Assembly: GCA_018350325.1 (NCBI GenBank)
Contig: JAEVLN010000002.1
Location: forward strand, 2,274,288-2,338,287
Origin: Globodera rostochiensis
Lineage: Eukaryota > Nematoda > Chromadorea > Rhabditida > Heteroderidae
DNA length: 64,000 nt
Reading direction: 5' to 3'
Both the position numbers and the translations under genes were made by a program. The notes under the pieces are model-generated. The model saw only the letters and a list, made by a program, of their open reading frames with translations. It was not told the origin of the DNA and did not search any database. Of the stretch, positions 1-12,100 are shown piece by piece; position 1 is the stretch's first letter; each line of letters opens with the position of its first letter.

Positions 1-580
1 TACCAAAATAAATTCTAAAAGAATGCCATAAAATTTGAATAATAATTCAGTTTAATCTGTTTAAAAATCAATTATTGGATTTGGAAGAAAGTAAATGGAG
101 AAAGTCAAAAAGAAAGGTGGAAAATTACCAAAAAAGAAATGCCAAAAGGAACAATGTGCCGCCTAAAATCGCGCCTGGTCCGCTGTGCGCCTTCAAAATT
201 GACCTGCTTGAAGTATGGACCCATTCCCACGACTATTTTATGCTTCTTAAAAAACAAAACCCAACTGTTGCCCCACTAATGATATTTTGGGGTGTGATCA
301 ACGGGGCTAGTCTTTTAAATATTATTTTCCATTTCGCAAATCTTATTTTGTAAAGCATTTTTAATCCGTGCTCAAATTAAAATGTCACAAAAATCCGGCA
401 AAATGATCGACATACATCAAACAAAATAGCAAATCAAAATCAACGAAGCAACAAAGATTATATTTCAATGCAAATAATTTCTATTCGTTTGGCATTATGG
501 TTTCACGTCTCCAATTTACTAACATCGATATCCCTAAAAGTTTTTTTAACCAATAATAATATTATTATTATTTTTAAAAA
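1..580 (+). other. Unassigned left edge with one exon-like ORF
   Basis: An open frame of about 90 codons runs on the plus strand from about position 78 to a stop at 353. It is less AT-rich than its surroundings and has a lysine/arginine-rich start followed by a hydrophobic C-terminal half. It has no ATG at its beginning, so it could be the last exon of a gene that starts outside the window, or chance. No family is recognised. The rest of the stretch, to the 3' end of the minus-strand polymerase gene, is AT-rich and holds nothing I can name. Confidence 0.2.
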
Positions 581-3112
581 TTAAATCTTAAGCAAATAAC
601 GTATGATATACCATTGTTCTAACTCTTCCAATCCCACCAATTTGGATTCAAGTCTGATATGCTGGTACCACTCTCGCAACATTTCATTTTCGTATTCTTT
701 GAATATTTTTGTGTCAAATTCTTTATTCAAAGTTTCTTTTATTTTTTGCCTAAGTTCTGTGCCCACATTTTTAATTTCATCATTTAATTTAAGTCCGACA
801 AGCCAAATTTTACAGAGCGGTGTTCTAAAATGATTTTATTTAAAAAATCAGTGAATTTTGCGCCGTAACTCTGGATTTATGAATTTTTGTTTTTCTAATC
901 CGGCTACATAATATGTACATCCCTAGCCTTGGCTTTCACCCAAACGACCTGTTAGTGAAGTCGGACACGTCGAGAGTTGCTGGACATTTGTTTTGAATGG
1001 CCAATTCCTTTGTCGGCATCACGTGGCCGTATTCGACAGTTTTGTCCAATATTTTGTCAAAATGGGCGAGTTGTAGACGAATTTTGCGCTCAACGAATAG
1101 GCAAAATTGAACGATGTGTTTGGCGATGCCAACAATGCAGGAAATGATGACAAAGTGCCGATACTGAAATTATTGTTTTCATCGGAGTTTCATAAATTTG
1201 TTAAGAAATTGAAAGAAAAAACTTTTTTTGTAAAGTTTTCACTGCTGAACACTTTCGTCAGCGCGTCTTTGTTCGGCGAGCTCCGGAAGAGTTTCAATTG
1301 AAAAAGTGCTACAAAATATTAAAATTAAATTAAAGATTTTTTTGTTAAATTTAATTAAATTACTCTCTGCCATTGTTTTTTGTATTATTTTGAGCGTTGA
1401 TTTATTTATATTGTAGGCGCAATTTTGGCTTAAAATGCTCGGCGTAATAATTGGCATTGTGAGCGATTCGGCCTGTGACATATTCCAACAAAATCTTTCA
1501 AAAACGCCGACATTTTTGTCATCATCGCCCACTTTGACGGGCATTGGCCAATTCCTAGTCAATTAATCGTAATTATTAATTAAAGTTATTTAAAATATTA
1601 AAATGAATTGTTTGTCACAAATGTATGCCGACGATTACCAAATTGTGAAGACGAACAACAATTTTTCCAACAAGAACAAAACGGATCCGTTTGGATATAA
1701 CAAAATAATTTTTGTGGCCATTATTGACAAGCTAATACCATTGAAAAAGCCAAAAATACTCCCATAAATATAATTATCTAAACAAATATTTTTACATCAT
1801 TTTTATTAAATAAATACGGCGCTTACTTTTGGCCCAAAGTTTTAGTGCCAACGATAGTGTTCTAAATTTCTCACGATTTTTGAGGTTCAAAAGTGCCATA
1901 ATTCCTTGGTTAGTCAAATAACCTAAAAATTGAAAATCCGTATTTATAAAAACATTATTTTATTAGGTAATTAAATTTATTTTACTCGAAAGCGATCTAA
2001 GCATCGCCAGGGGCGGTCTGTGCTGAGTGGCCATAACTTCCATCATTAATTCGACGTCGTCGGCATCCAAAGGATCGTCGGGAAGATATTCGGTGCCGGG
2101 AACCAGCACGAATAAAATATCGAATTTAATGCCTGACAATTTGAGCTGCAACATTTGTATGTAGGCACTTGGAATTTTGGTAATTTCTTCAACTTTTGAA
2201 TTCTGCAAATTTGGATAAATTAATAATTGCAAATTTAGTCATTTTTCTTGTAAATTTTCAATTCCCAAATACCTTCCCCCTCGATATTTTAGTGCATTAT
2301 TTTTAAAGTTTTGAAACGATTTCATTTAAAAAAATGAAAACCAAAAAATCAACAATAACTTAATCGAAAAAATTAAATTTAAAAAATTTGATTTGCTTAT
2401 TTCATATAAATACCTTGCAAAATTTGCAATACAACGATTTGTCTTCACAATTTCTTTGGTTCAAATTTATAACGCTTAGGTCACAATTTAAATTGTTATG
2501 GCCAAAGAATTTGTTTCTTTCTTCCCAGTACGTCAATTTTTGTGGGACTATACAAATTGTGTCGATGTCTGAGCCGGGAGTTTGGGTGCCTAACAATTGA
2601 GAGCCCGTCACGATCAGACGGGCCTCGCCCTTCGACTGTAAAATTTAAATTGAAATTTATTTGAAATGAGCTTGGAGAGTGAGAGAAAGCTCATTGATAA
2701 TGTTAGCTCAGAGCAATTTAAGCAATTAAAATTCAATCAAAAATTAAAATATTTTGTTTTTCTCGGAATGCAAATTTACCCATTTTGAAATGGTCGCTTT
2801 TACTTCGTTCATTACATTGAGCGGCAATTCTTTTCGCATATATCCATTTTCCTCCAAAAAATGGCCAAGCTGAAAGTTACTAAATTATATTAAAATGTTA
2901 AAAATGGAATTAAAAATGGTCTTAATCTGTCCAGTAATTTTCATAAATATTATTCGCTGACATTTATACCATTTTGTCTATTTGTTTGTCTTCTGAGTCT
3001 TGGAAATATATTTGTTGCATATATTCATGCATTCCGTGTATATTTTCTAATTGCAATAATTGCAACTTTTTATTTGTAATGTGAGAAGAAAATTGGTCAA
3101 ATATTTTCTTAT
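581..3112 (-). CDS. Poly(A) polymerase catalytic, central and RNA-binding domains (exons 17-26 of the giant gene)
   Basis: Reads in order like a textbook PAP. The helical lead-in (LGHFLEENGYMRKEL) corresponds to the region before the catalytic loop. The catalytic signature GSQLLGTQTPGSDIDT has both metal-binding aspartates, and the third is in GIKFDILF. Next come the LALKLWAK helix of the central domain, GSIFGFFNGISLSIM and LLYPN (PAP: LGFLGGVSWA...LYPN), WNWPMPV, and the highly conserved LTMPIITPS motif. The RNA-binding domain shows KYRHFVIISCIVG, FCLFVERKIRLQL and CKIWLVGLK. All catalytic residues I can place are present, so an active nucleotidyltransferase is likely: it would add AMP or another NMP to RNA 3' ends. 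It is diverged from canonical PAP (closer to a paralogue than to the housekeeping enzyme), and lacks the Ser/Thr-rich PAP tail. Confidence 0.88.
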
Positions 3113-6100
3113 CTAAAAATGTGATTTAATTTTAAAGAAGCATTGAGATGTAATCAATGCTCAACAACAAATTGGCCTAAATTTAAGATTAAAATTCGTA
3201 GCCGGACCTCCCAATATCGAAAAATGTCTGCCGAACTTCTAGTTCCAGAATACTGCCCGAGAATATCATTGGTCATTACCATAGTCGGGATCGCGGGTTA
3301 ATAGATCGGGATTTAAATTGTCCAAGTCCCGGAAAAACGGAACTAATTGACTAAATGTTTTGTAAATTTTGAAAACCAGAATCATACAGGGGAGATGTTC
3401 AGTCTCAATCCCGAATTTTTTCATATTTTGCTCTATACTCTCTTTACCTAAGGCTTGCTGTGCCAGAAAATTCCTCCAATTTTCAATATGTTCAGTGAAT
3501 CGAGTGAGCACATTTGATTTTGCAACATTTATCTCAAAAAGTTTAGACAAAATGTCATTTTTCTCCGTTTCGTCCATTTTTGGCCAAATGTTCAAAACTA
3601 CATCTTTATTTTTACCACCAATTATTATCATTTTTGCCAATTTGTTCTTATGCAATTGCCTTTTCACCGTTTTTATTTCCCTGTCCACCGTACTTTGGTC
3701 GGCTACCGTACTCCCATTACCGCATTTGCTTTCCTTTCCGGACGCAATTCGTTTCAATAAATTGCACAAATTTTGTTTCAATTCAAAAACTAATTCATTT
3801 TTATTCGACAAATTTTCCTTTAATTCGCTCAAAATTTGTTTGAATTCTTCCGATATTTTTTGCTCTGTTCCAAACATTGAATAAATTTGGCCGATTTCCT
3901 CAATTGTGCCAATTCGGTGCTGAACTTCATTCACAAAGACGCCAATGTCCAACAATTCCCTCTTCGATTTTGAAGGATTTTTAAAAAAATCGAAATATTT
4001 CCCCTCTAAGAAATTGTCGGAGCCAAAATCTAAATTTTATAATTTGTACCAAATATGAAATTTCCCCTCACCGGCAATTTCGACGTGTGCCAACTCAACT
4101 TGCAAATTCGTTTCATCGGCACTTTCAATTTGAAATTCACTGTCTGTTTCTGTTTCTTTGGGCTCACTTTGTTCTTCGGTCGTTTCGCTCTCTTTTTTGG
4201 CTTTCTTCTCTTTTCTTTTGGCACTTTTTCTTTCTTTTTCCATTTTTTCCTCATTCTTTTTTTTCGTTTCAACTTGCACTTTCTTTGTTTGTTCTTCACT
4301 TTCTTTTCTTTTATTCTTTTCTCTCTCTTCTTTTGCCTCCTTTTCCTTTTCGTCTCGGTCCCTTTGCTCTGCTTTCTTTCTCCGCTTCTCTTTCTGCATC
4401 TTTTCGATCCTCGCCTTCAGCTCTCGCATTCTCTCCTCCTCTTCTCTGATCATTTCCTTCATGTTTCTGTCTGCCATTTCCTTTTGTTCTCTTTCATTCG
4501 TTTTACCCACTTCCTTTTTCTCTTCTTTATACTTCTGTTTCATAACTTTTAATTTCTCTTTTATGTCAACATTATTTTCCATGTTTAAAAGTTCCAAAAT
4601 TTCTTCGGCCATTTCCAAGCTGAAAAAATCCGTCAGACGCTCTTCCGACAAAACGTACAGCGCGAAACCTGTAAAGTAGTTGTGTTATTGTGACTTCGAC
4701 ATTTACATGATTCGGGGATAGCCCCGGGGGAAATGGTCACGATGGGCATTGCCGCGGGTGGTTGCCGCGGAGGGGGGTATTCCCACAATTCGGGGATTGT
4801 CGTGAAGGCGGAGGGGGGGGGGGATTCCCAGGATTCCATAAATCGGGGATTGCCACTAAACACCAACATTCTAAAATCTCCCCATACAATAATACCATTT
4901 CTGAACATTTCTCTGCTATTATCGTCCTCTAGCAGTTCAATAATGGTCGCCCATTGGATCCGTTGTAACCAGAGGTTCAACTGCTGCTCTTCCTGCTCCT
5001 CGCCCAGCTTCTTCTCTGCGGGTCCCGCTTTTCTCATCTCCTCCGCCCTCCTCCGTGCCTCGGCCACCATTTGTTGCCATTCCTCCGCCAAATTGTTGCC
5101 CTTTACCGGAACTAGCATGTTTTTGCCAGTTTTGATCCGTAACTTTGTCTTTTGCTTCCCTTTGTTGGCGAATAAGTTGGCCGTGCGCATGTCCAACTTG
5201 TCAAGATCGCGCAAGTCCCGTTTGTCCTCAACGAATTGCTTCAGACTTTTTACCAGCTCCTTCAGCAAGTAACTCTTCTCCTCCAACTCGTCCAGGCTGT
5301 CATCAACTAATTCGTCAAAAATGTCCTTAATTTTTATTGCATTTAATAAAAATTGTCAATTTAAGTGGCACCCACCTCAAGGTATGGCCTCGTCTTATTC
5401 TTCCAAACCATGTTTCCGACCTGTCGAAGGCCCACCGTTATGTTCGGATGGTCCGACAGTTCCGCGTCCATCCAGCGGACAAAAATGGCAATGAAAACTG
5501 ACAGTTTGCCAACAACTCTGGTGCCAATGTCTTCCCCAAAAAGGGCATCCAAATACAATTGCCGAAGCCGTTCTCCGTGGAACTCTGAAACAGCCACTAT
5601 TATGTTTAGCATTTCGCATTTTCATATTTTTATTTTAAATAATTTCACATCGCATTCATAAAATAAGCGATGTTTGTTACAAAAATGCCATGAATTGAGA
5701 ATGCTATTTTTGCTGGTTTCAATTTTCTAATCGAAAAGCATAAAATTTTGAAGAAAAAAGCTTTAAATCTGTCAAAAGTGTTGTAAATTGTCGCCACACA
5801 CTTTCGGGCTCAATAAGCTTCGAATGATATTTCTGCATCAAATTTGAGTATGCGTCATTATTGCCAAAGAACTTTCTGAGACGAGATCGAACCCCGCGGC
5901 TATCCTTCACAAAGTTGTTGAAGCTAAACGCATTACTCTCCAAGATCAAGCCCAAAAAGATCGCATGAATGGGAAGCAGCTTTGTGCGTTGTTGCTAAAG
6001 TGTTTAATTATGTACATATCAGGGATGGGAATCGCGTCGAAAAAAAGCGATCGGCGATCTCAAATTTTTTAATGCGAACGGCGATCTGCCTAAAAAAAGG

Positions 6101-9100
6101 CGATAATTGCGATCACGATCGCAATTCCCATCCCTGGTACATATCGGCAAGCGCGGTGTTTTCCGTCACAGATCAAAAACTGGTCAGACAATGATCAGTG
6201 AGTGAGTGAGTGATCAAAACGCTACCTGCAAAATCCGTTGCTGAACACTCTTTCGCGCACATTGATCAAATTTCAGTGTTCGAATCTCCCGTACTAGGGG
6301 GCTACGTATCAACTCGTGCTTTTTGAGTTTATTTTCTATGAATTTGAGGAATTTTTGAACGGTGCACAAATTGCGCAACATTTTGTCACTTTGGCTAAGC
6401 GTTCTGTACACCTTTCTTCTCACTGATCTCAGCGTTTTCCCAATTGCATTCGCATTTTGCGGCCCGAAGTTATTGGGTTGGATTGCTTTAGCCTTTTCCT
6501 TGGCCAACCGTAAAAGGCAGGGAATGCTGAGACGAGCCTCCGCAATTTGGAACTGATCAGTGCCGACTTTTTCGTACAGAAGGTATTTGAACGAAGTGGC
6601 CATAGTCTGAGGCGACGGCATATCTCAAAAATTTAATTAGTACCTAATGATGCTTTGCAATATTCGTTTCACTAAAACCGAAAGTTTCGGTAATCTAGCT
6701 CCCGAAATTGGTCGGGATCCCGATCGAGAATACGGTTGGCCGACGCTTCAATTCCAGGTCCCAACTTTCAGATTCCCCTTTTTAGTAACAAAAAAAGATT
6801 GATTAGTACAAAAAAAATTTACAATTAAAAAAATTCTTGATGCTTAACCAGTTTGCTTATAAGATTAATTCAGTGTTTCATTGAAAAATGAATTAAAGCT
6901 AGCAATTTAATTTTAATATTTACCAAATTTCATTATTTCCGGGGCTAATTCTTCTAATGTATGCAGATAATGTTCGCCGAACGCCAATTCAAGCTTGGCT
7001 TGGACCTTTTCACGCTGTTCGACGCCGGACAAATCGCAAAAGAACTTCTGAAGTTCAGTGAAACGGTCCAACAAATTGTAAATGAACAAAAAAGTGATTT
7101 GAAAAAGTTGTTCGGACTCAAAAAGTTCCATGTAAATTGTCGGCATTTCGTCCTCATCAGAGTCAGACATTACATTCTAAAAGAAGACAAATGCCATTTA
7201 TTCACTGCTTGCCTGTCCATTAGGGCTGTTCGAGAGTCTCGGTCTCGGTTCTCGAGTCGAGAAATTTATCGGGTTTTTTGGGTCTCGGTTCTCGGGGTCA
7301 TTCTCAGTTCTCGATTCTCCGTAAATTTCAAGTCTCGAACATCCCTACTGTCCATCCATTTTTACATTAAGCATCTCCATATTTATCTCCTGCTGAATGA
7401 TTTGGTGCCATCCGCTGCTGTTCTCCATGAACTGCTTGTTGAAGGTGATGCGCTTGACGAACTTGTACATGTTGAACAGTCGTAGCTCGAGCGCTTTCAA
7501 AACGACCAGCTGTTGTTCCTGTTCATTGTTTTTGGTGACGTCCATCAATTGTGCCAATTCACCTCTTAATTTGGCCACTTCCAAATGCAATTTTTCTTTC
7601 CGATTTTGATCATTTTCCAATGGCTTCAATTCGTCGGCCTGATTTATGAGATTGGCACCCATTTCAGACAAATACCAAAGAATGGCATACATTTGCACCT
7701 TCAGAATTTGTCCCCCGTCTTTAAATGAGCGAATTTGCTCAAAATGATTGGACAAATATTCCATGCATTGGACAGACAAAAAATGCAGAAAATCAGCTAA
7801 AAAAATCATTCAAAATGACCATTCTGATCAGTTAGTTTTGTTGGTATAAAAATAAAAATGCCCTCCTTACAAGTCCAAATGTTTTAAATTTAATGTTTTC
7901 AAAGCAAATTAAAGTAAAACATTTTAAATAAAAATTATTAAAAATTGAATCACTCATTCACTACCATTGTTTTCTTTGTCGATGTACCGCAACATTTCGA
8001 CCGACACTGACTTTGGAGGGCATGTAATAAGCTAAAACGGAAAATGATAAATTGCTTTTTATTAAATGCCTACTCGGCAAAAATGCCATAAAAACTGAGG
8101 CGTTTTAACTTTTTAAACAATAAATTTGTCTAATTTTGATTGATAAAAATCAATAGAAAAAGTTTGTCGATTTGATTCAAAATGTATTTGAAACATTCGA
8201 AGATATTCAGCTACAGTGCCGGCCATTCTAATATGCCAACCTTTTGCTGATTCCCATCTCCTGCCGCCGCCACCGCCGACGGCGCCGTTGCATTCCCCAT
8301 TACTTTCTTCAAATATTCTTCGGCATTTTCATCACTTTGCCAATCGCTGTCCTCCTCTTTCTCCTCGTTTTGCTTCTCTTCCCTCACAGATTCTTCTTCT
8401 TTCTCCTCGTTTTGCTCCTCTTCCCTCACAGATTCTTCTTCTTTCTCCTCGTTTTGCTCCTCTTCCCTCACAGATTCTTCTTCTTTCTCCTCGTTTTGCT
8501 CCTCTTCCCTCACAGATTCTTCTTCTTTCTCCTCGTTTTGCTCCTCTTCCCTCACAGATTCTTCTTCTTTCTCATCGTATTGCTCCTTTTCACTCACAAA
8601 TTCTTTTTCTTTTTCATCGTATTGCTCCTTTTCACTCACAGATTCTTCTTCTTTCTCCGTTTTCTCAGCATTTAAATGCTCAATTTCATTATTATTATTA
8701 TTATTATTATTTTCACTCTCGGCCTCCTCAGAATCGCTGGCATTTTGTTCATCGTCGCTAAACATTTCTATTTGAATGGTATAAAGCCGTTGAACTGGAT
8801 AAAGCCGAGTTTCGTGCTGGTTTAGGCTCAAACGGCGGAATATTTCCAAAATGGCGTGTTCATCAACGAACTTCGACAATCTCTTCTTTACTTTCACATT
8901 ATCACTCGCTTTGAGCACTGAAAAAATTCGTAAAATAACAGAAACCAATTAAATAATTCATTAAAAATAACATTTTAATCCTTTTTTATGATGTCAGAGT
9001 TACCGTAGATTAAAGCTCCTATTTTATGATGTCAGAGTTACCGTAGACTAAGCTCTTTTTTATGATGTCAAAAATACCGTAGATTAAAGCGTCATGCCCT

Positions 9101-12100
9101 ACCGCCGCCGCCGCTTCTATCAGACCAATAAATTCCCCAAAATGCAATTGCGCCATCCAAAAGCGTTCTTCTTTCAGCTGTTCATTCGACAAATTCGTTT
9201 TGGTCTCATTCCCCACAATTTTCTTCCATTTGTTGCAGAACATTTCTTTGGTGCCCTCCGCCGATGCCATTGCCAACAAAATTTTTGTTTCAAAAAACAT
9301 TTTCCTCAAAAATTTCTCCGATTTTTTCAGCTCTTCCGTGTTCATATCGAACAGCGGGTCGTAAATGTGTTCGTCGATATGAATTCGAATTTGGTCGTAT
9401 ACTGCTCCAAGTCTTCGTGCCCCAAGTTCGCGCTTCATCCATCGCATGAACACGACGACGTCGGCGGCCAATGTTCTGTTGAAACGGAACCAGTCGCCGT
9501 CATCATCGGCCAAAGCAATTACATAATGTCCCCGGAGATGGTCATTTTGGGAAAATACTTAATAAAATGTATATAATATTATTTAAATTTGTTTCATAGA
9601 ATGTTTAAATTACAATTTTTGTTAAGAATTTAAAAACAAAATTATTTGCTTTTTACATTCACATTTAGTTTATTTCTTTGTATTATTTAATTTCAAATGA
9701 TATTACAATTTTTTAAAAAATTATTTGAGCATTATATTATCGTTTTAATTTGTTGGCTTTTTGACATTGGTTTGAGCTTTTTGGCCAAGTTAAAATTGCA
9801 ATTTGGTGCAAATATAATGCCATAATTCATAACCAACCATCTTCTTCATAAAACTTCGCCCTCAATTGTCCCCGGCCGTCCTTCAACTCGGCCAACCGTT
9901 CCGTACTGTTCCCCAACAATTTGAACAAACGCGTTTTTGCCCCGCTTATTCTGACCAATTGGAGGAATTGTGAATGGAACTTAATTTGAGTTACGGTTTT
10001 TAAAAAATAGCAATAAAAAAAAATGTCGTTATAATTAGGGCGGCGATTTATATGGAAATCCACATTTTTTTTGTTTGTTGCAAACTTGAAACGGCTTCTT
10101 AAATGCCATAAATAGTGTTTTTAGCTTTGGTTGGAGCTTCTAAAGCCCATTTTATAATCCATATTGTCCATATTTCGCCATTTTTCGAAAATTCCTTAAC
10201 AAAATGCAATAAAAACGAAAAATACACCCCTAAAGATCGACTTTTTCAAAATTTTCAAAATGACATTTTCGCAACTAAAAATTCTGCCACCAAAAAATGA
10301 ATATTTTTAAAATTCTGCTTTTCAAAAAATCTTCTCTGAAATGCCTTTATTTGCATATAAAAATTTTTATTTCTCTTATTACTTCAACTAGGAAAATCTT
10401 TCCCATTTTTTGCTTTATTTGAAAAATTTTTATCCATTTTCGTCCATATTTTGCAATTTTTTTCCATATTTTACAATTTTTCATCAATATTTTATCGCAA
10501 TATTTCGAGATTTTTTTGTCCATATAAATCGGAGCCCTAGTTATAATAATGCCATTACAAAATAATGCCAACCAACCCCGGTTTGGAGGAGTGTCGTGTT
10601 GATAAACATGACAATCGTTCTGGCAAAACTGCCTCGTTTGAACTGGTCCAGAGTGTCAGCCCGCCGTTTTCCATCCGAACATTCGCCCGCCGCCGTCAAT
10701 TTTTTGATCCTTTTTTCAAACGTACGCACATCCTTTGCCGTCACATTGTTCAGAAAGGACAAAAGCCTTTCCAGAACGCACATTTGGCGTTCCGACATCA
10801 TTTTGTCCAACGCAATTGCGCACTCGTCGTCCACCCGTTTGTGCAGTGCGGCTACTGCTTGCGCACTCAACACTTTCTGTGTTCTATCGACTTGGCCACA
10901 CACCTGACGAAGCTCGCCGATCAGCCATCCCATTGCCCAATACGTATATGTCTTCGAGTACAGCTCGGAGTCGCTTCTGTTCATCAACAAACGACGGCAG
11001 CGCTCATTTATTGTTATGATAAACATAATGTCTAAATTAAATATAATGTAGGTAAGTGGGGGGTTTTTCTGTTACCAATTCGCAATATTTCCGGAAATTC
11101 GTCTTCTAAATTGACGATGCTGGCCGGGGACAGCAGTTTAAGTGCCAGTTCCGTCTTCAGCGTATGCGGTTCAATTTCGTGGCAGAAAAAATGCCGCAAC
11201 TGTTCATACATTTTGAGAAAGTTGCCAATATTGTACTCGAAAATGGTGTGAATTGTCGGCTGTCCGTACAGAATGAGAAAAATTTTTGCAACATTGTCCG
11301 GATCGTCACAATCAACAGAATGGTTCATCTACGAAAAAGGTGCCCTTTTATGATACAAATTTGCTTAAGAATAATACCCACGTACATGCACTTACTTGGA
11401 TGGCGTCCTGAATTTGCAGTTTCCGCAACAAATTGTCCCACTCCGAATTGTTCAGGCCGAACAGCTCCATATACTGGTGGGCAGAGACCCCAAATTGGTA
11501 CAAAAAACAAATATTCTGTTCGTTTCGTTCACTTTCTATTTTCACCTGTTCCAAAAGTTCTTCCCAATGTGAACGGTCAATGATCGGTTCAAATTGGTCT
11601 TCCAGCCCGTTCAGTTGGAACGATTTGTGCGCAAAATTCAACATTTCGCCAACATTTTGCTTCAAAAACCAAACAATGAAAGTTTTGCGAAAAATGACGT
11701 CGGCGCGCCGTTGCACCGCTTCGCCTGAGGCGCGTCGTAAATATTCTATCAAAATTTTCACTGACTCCACGCCGAGGGGATCTGAAATTGTTTACGCATT
11801 TATGCTTTTATATAGAGCGATAGCGCCTCAGGGGAGTCGCTTAAATTGTTTATTACCCTTTTATATAAAGCGATAGCGCCTCAGGGGAGTCGCTTAAATT
11901 GTTTATATAGAGCGATAGCGCCTCAGGGGAGTCGCTTAAATTGTTTATTACCCTTTTATATAGAGCGATAGCGCCTCAGGGGAGTCGCTTAAATTGTTTA
12001 TTACCCTTTTATATAGAGCGATAGCGCCTCAGGGGAGTCGCTTAAATTGTTTATTACCCTTTTATATAGAGCGATAGCGCCTCAGGGGAGTCGCTTAAAT

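Noticed and set aside
4055..4679. Plus-strand Phe/Leu-rich and Ser-rich ORFs
   Set aside because: Complement of the Glu/Lys coiled-coil exon; composition explains the open frames.
8216..8761. Plus-strand repeated ORF rich in Leu/Pro/Ser
   Set aside because: Shadow of the minus-strand acidic repeat exon; the minus frame splices in phase with neighbours.
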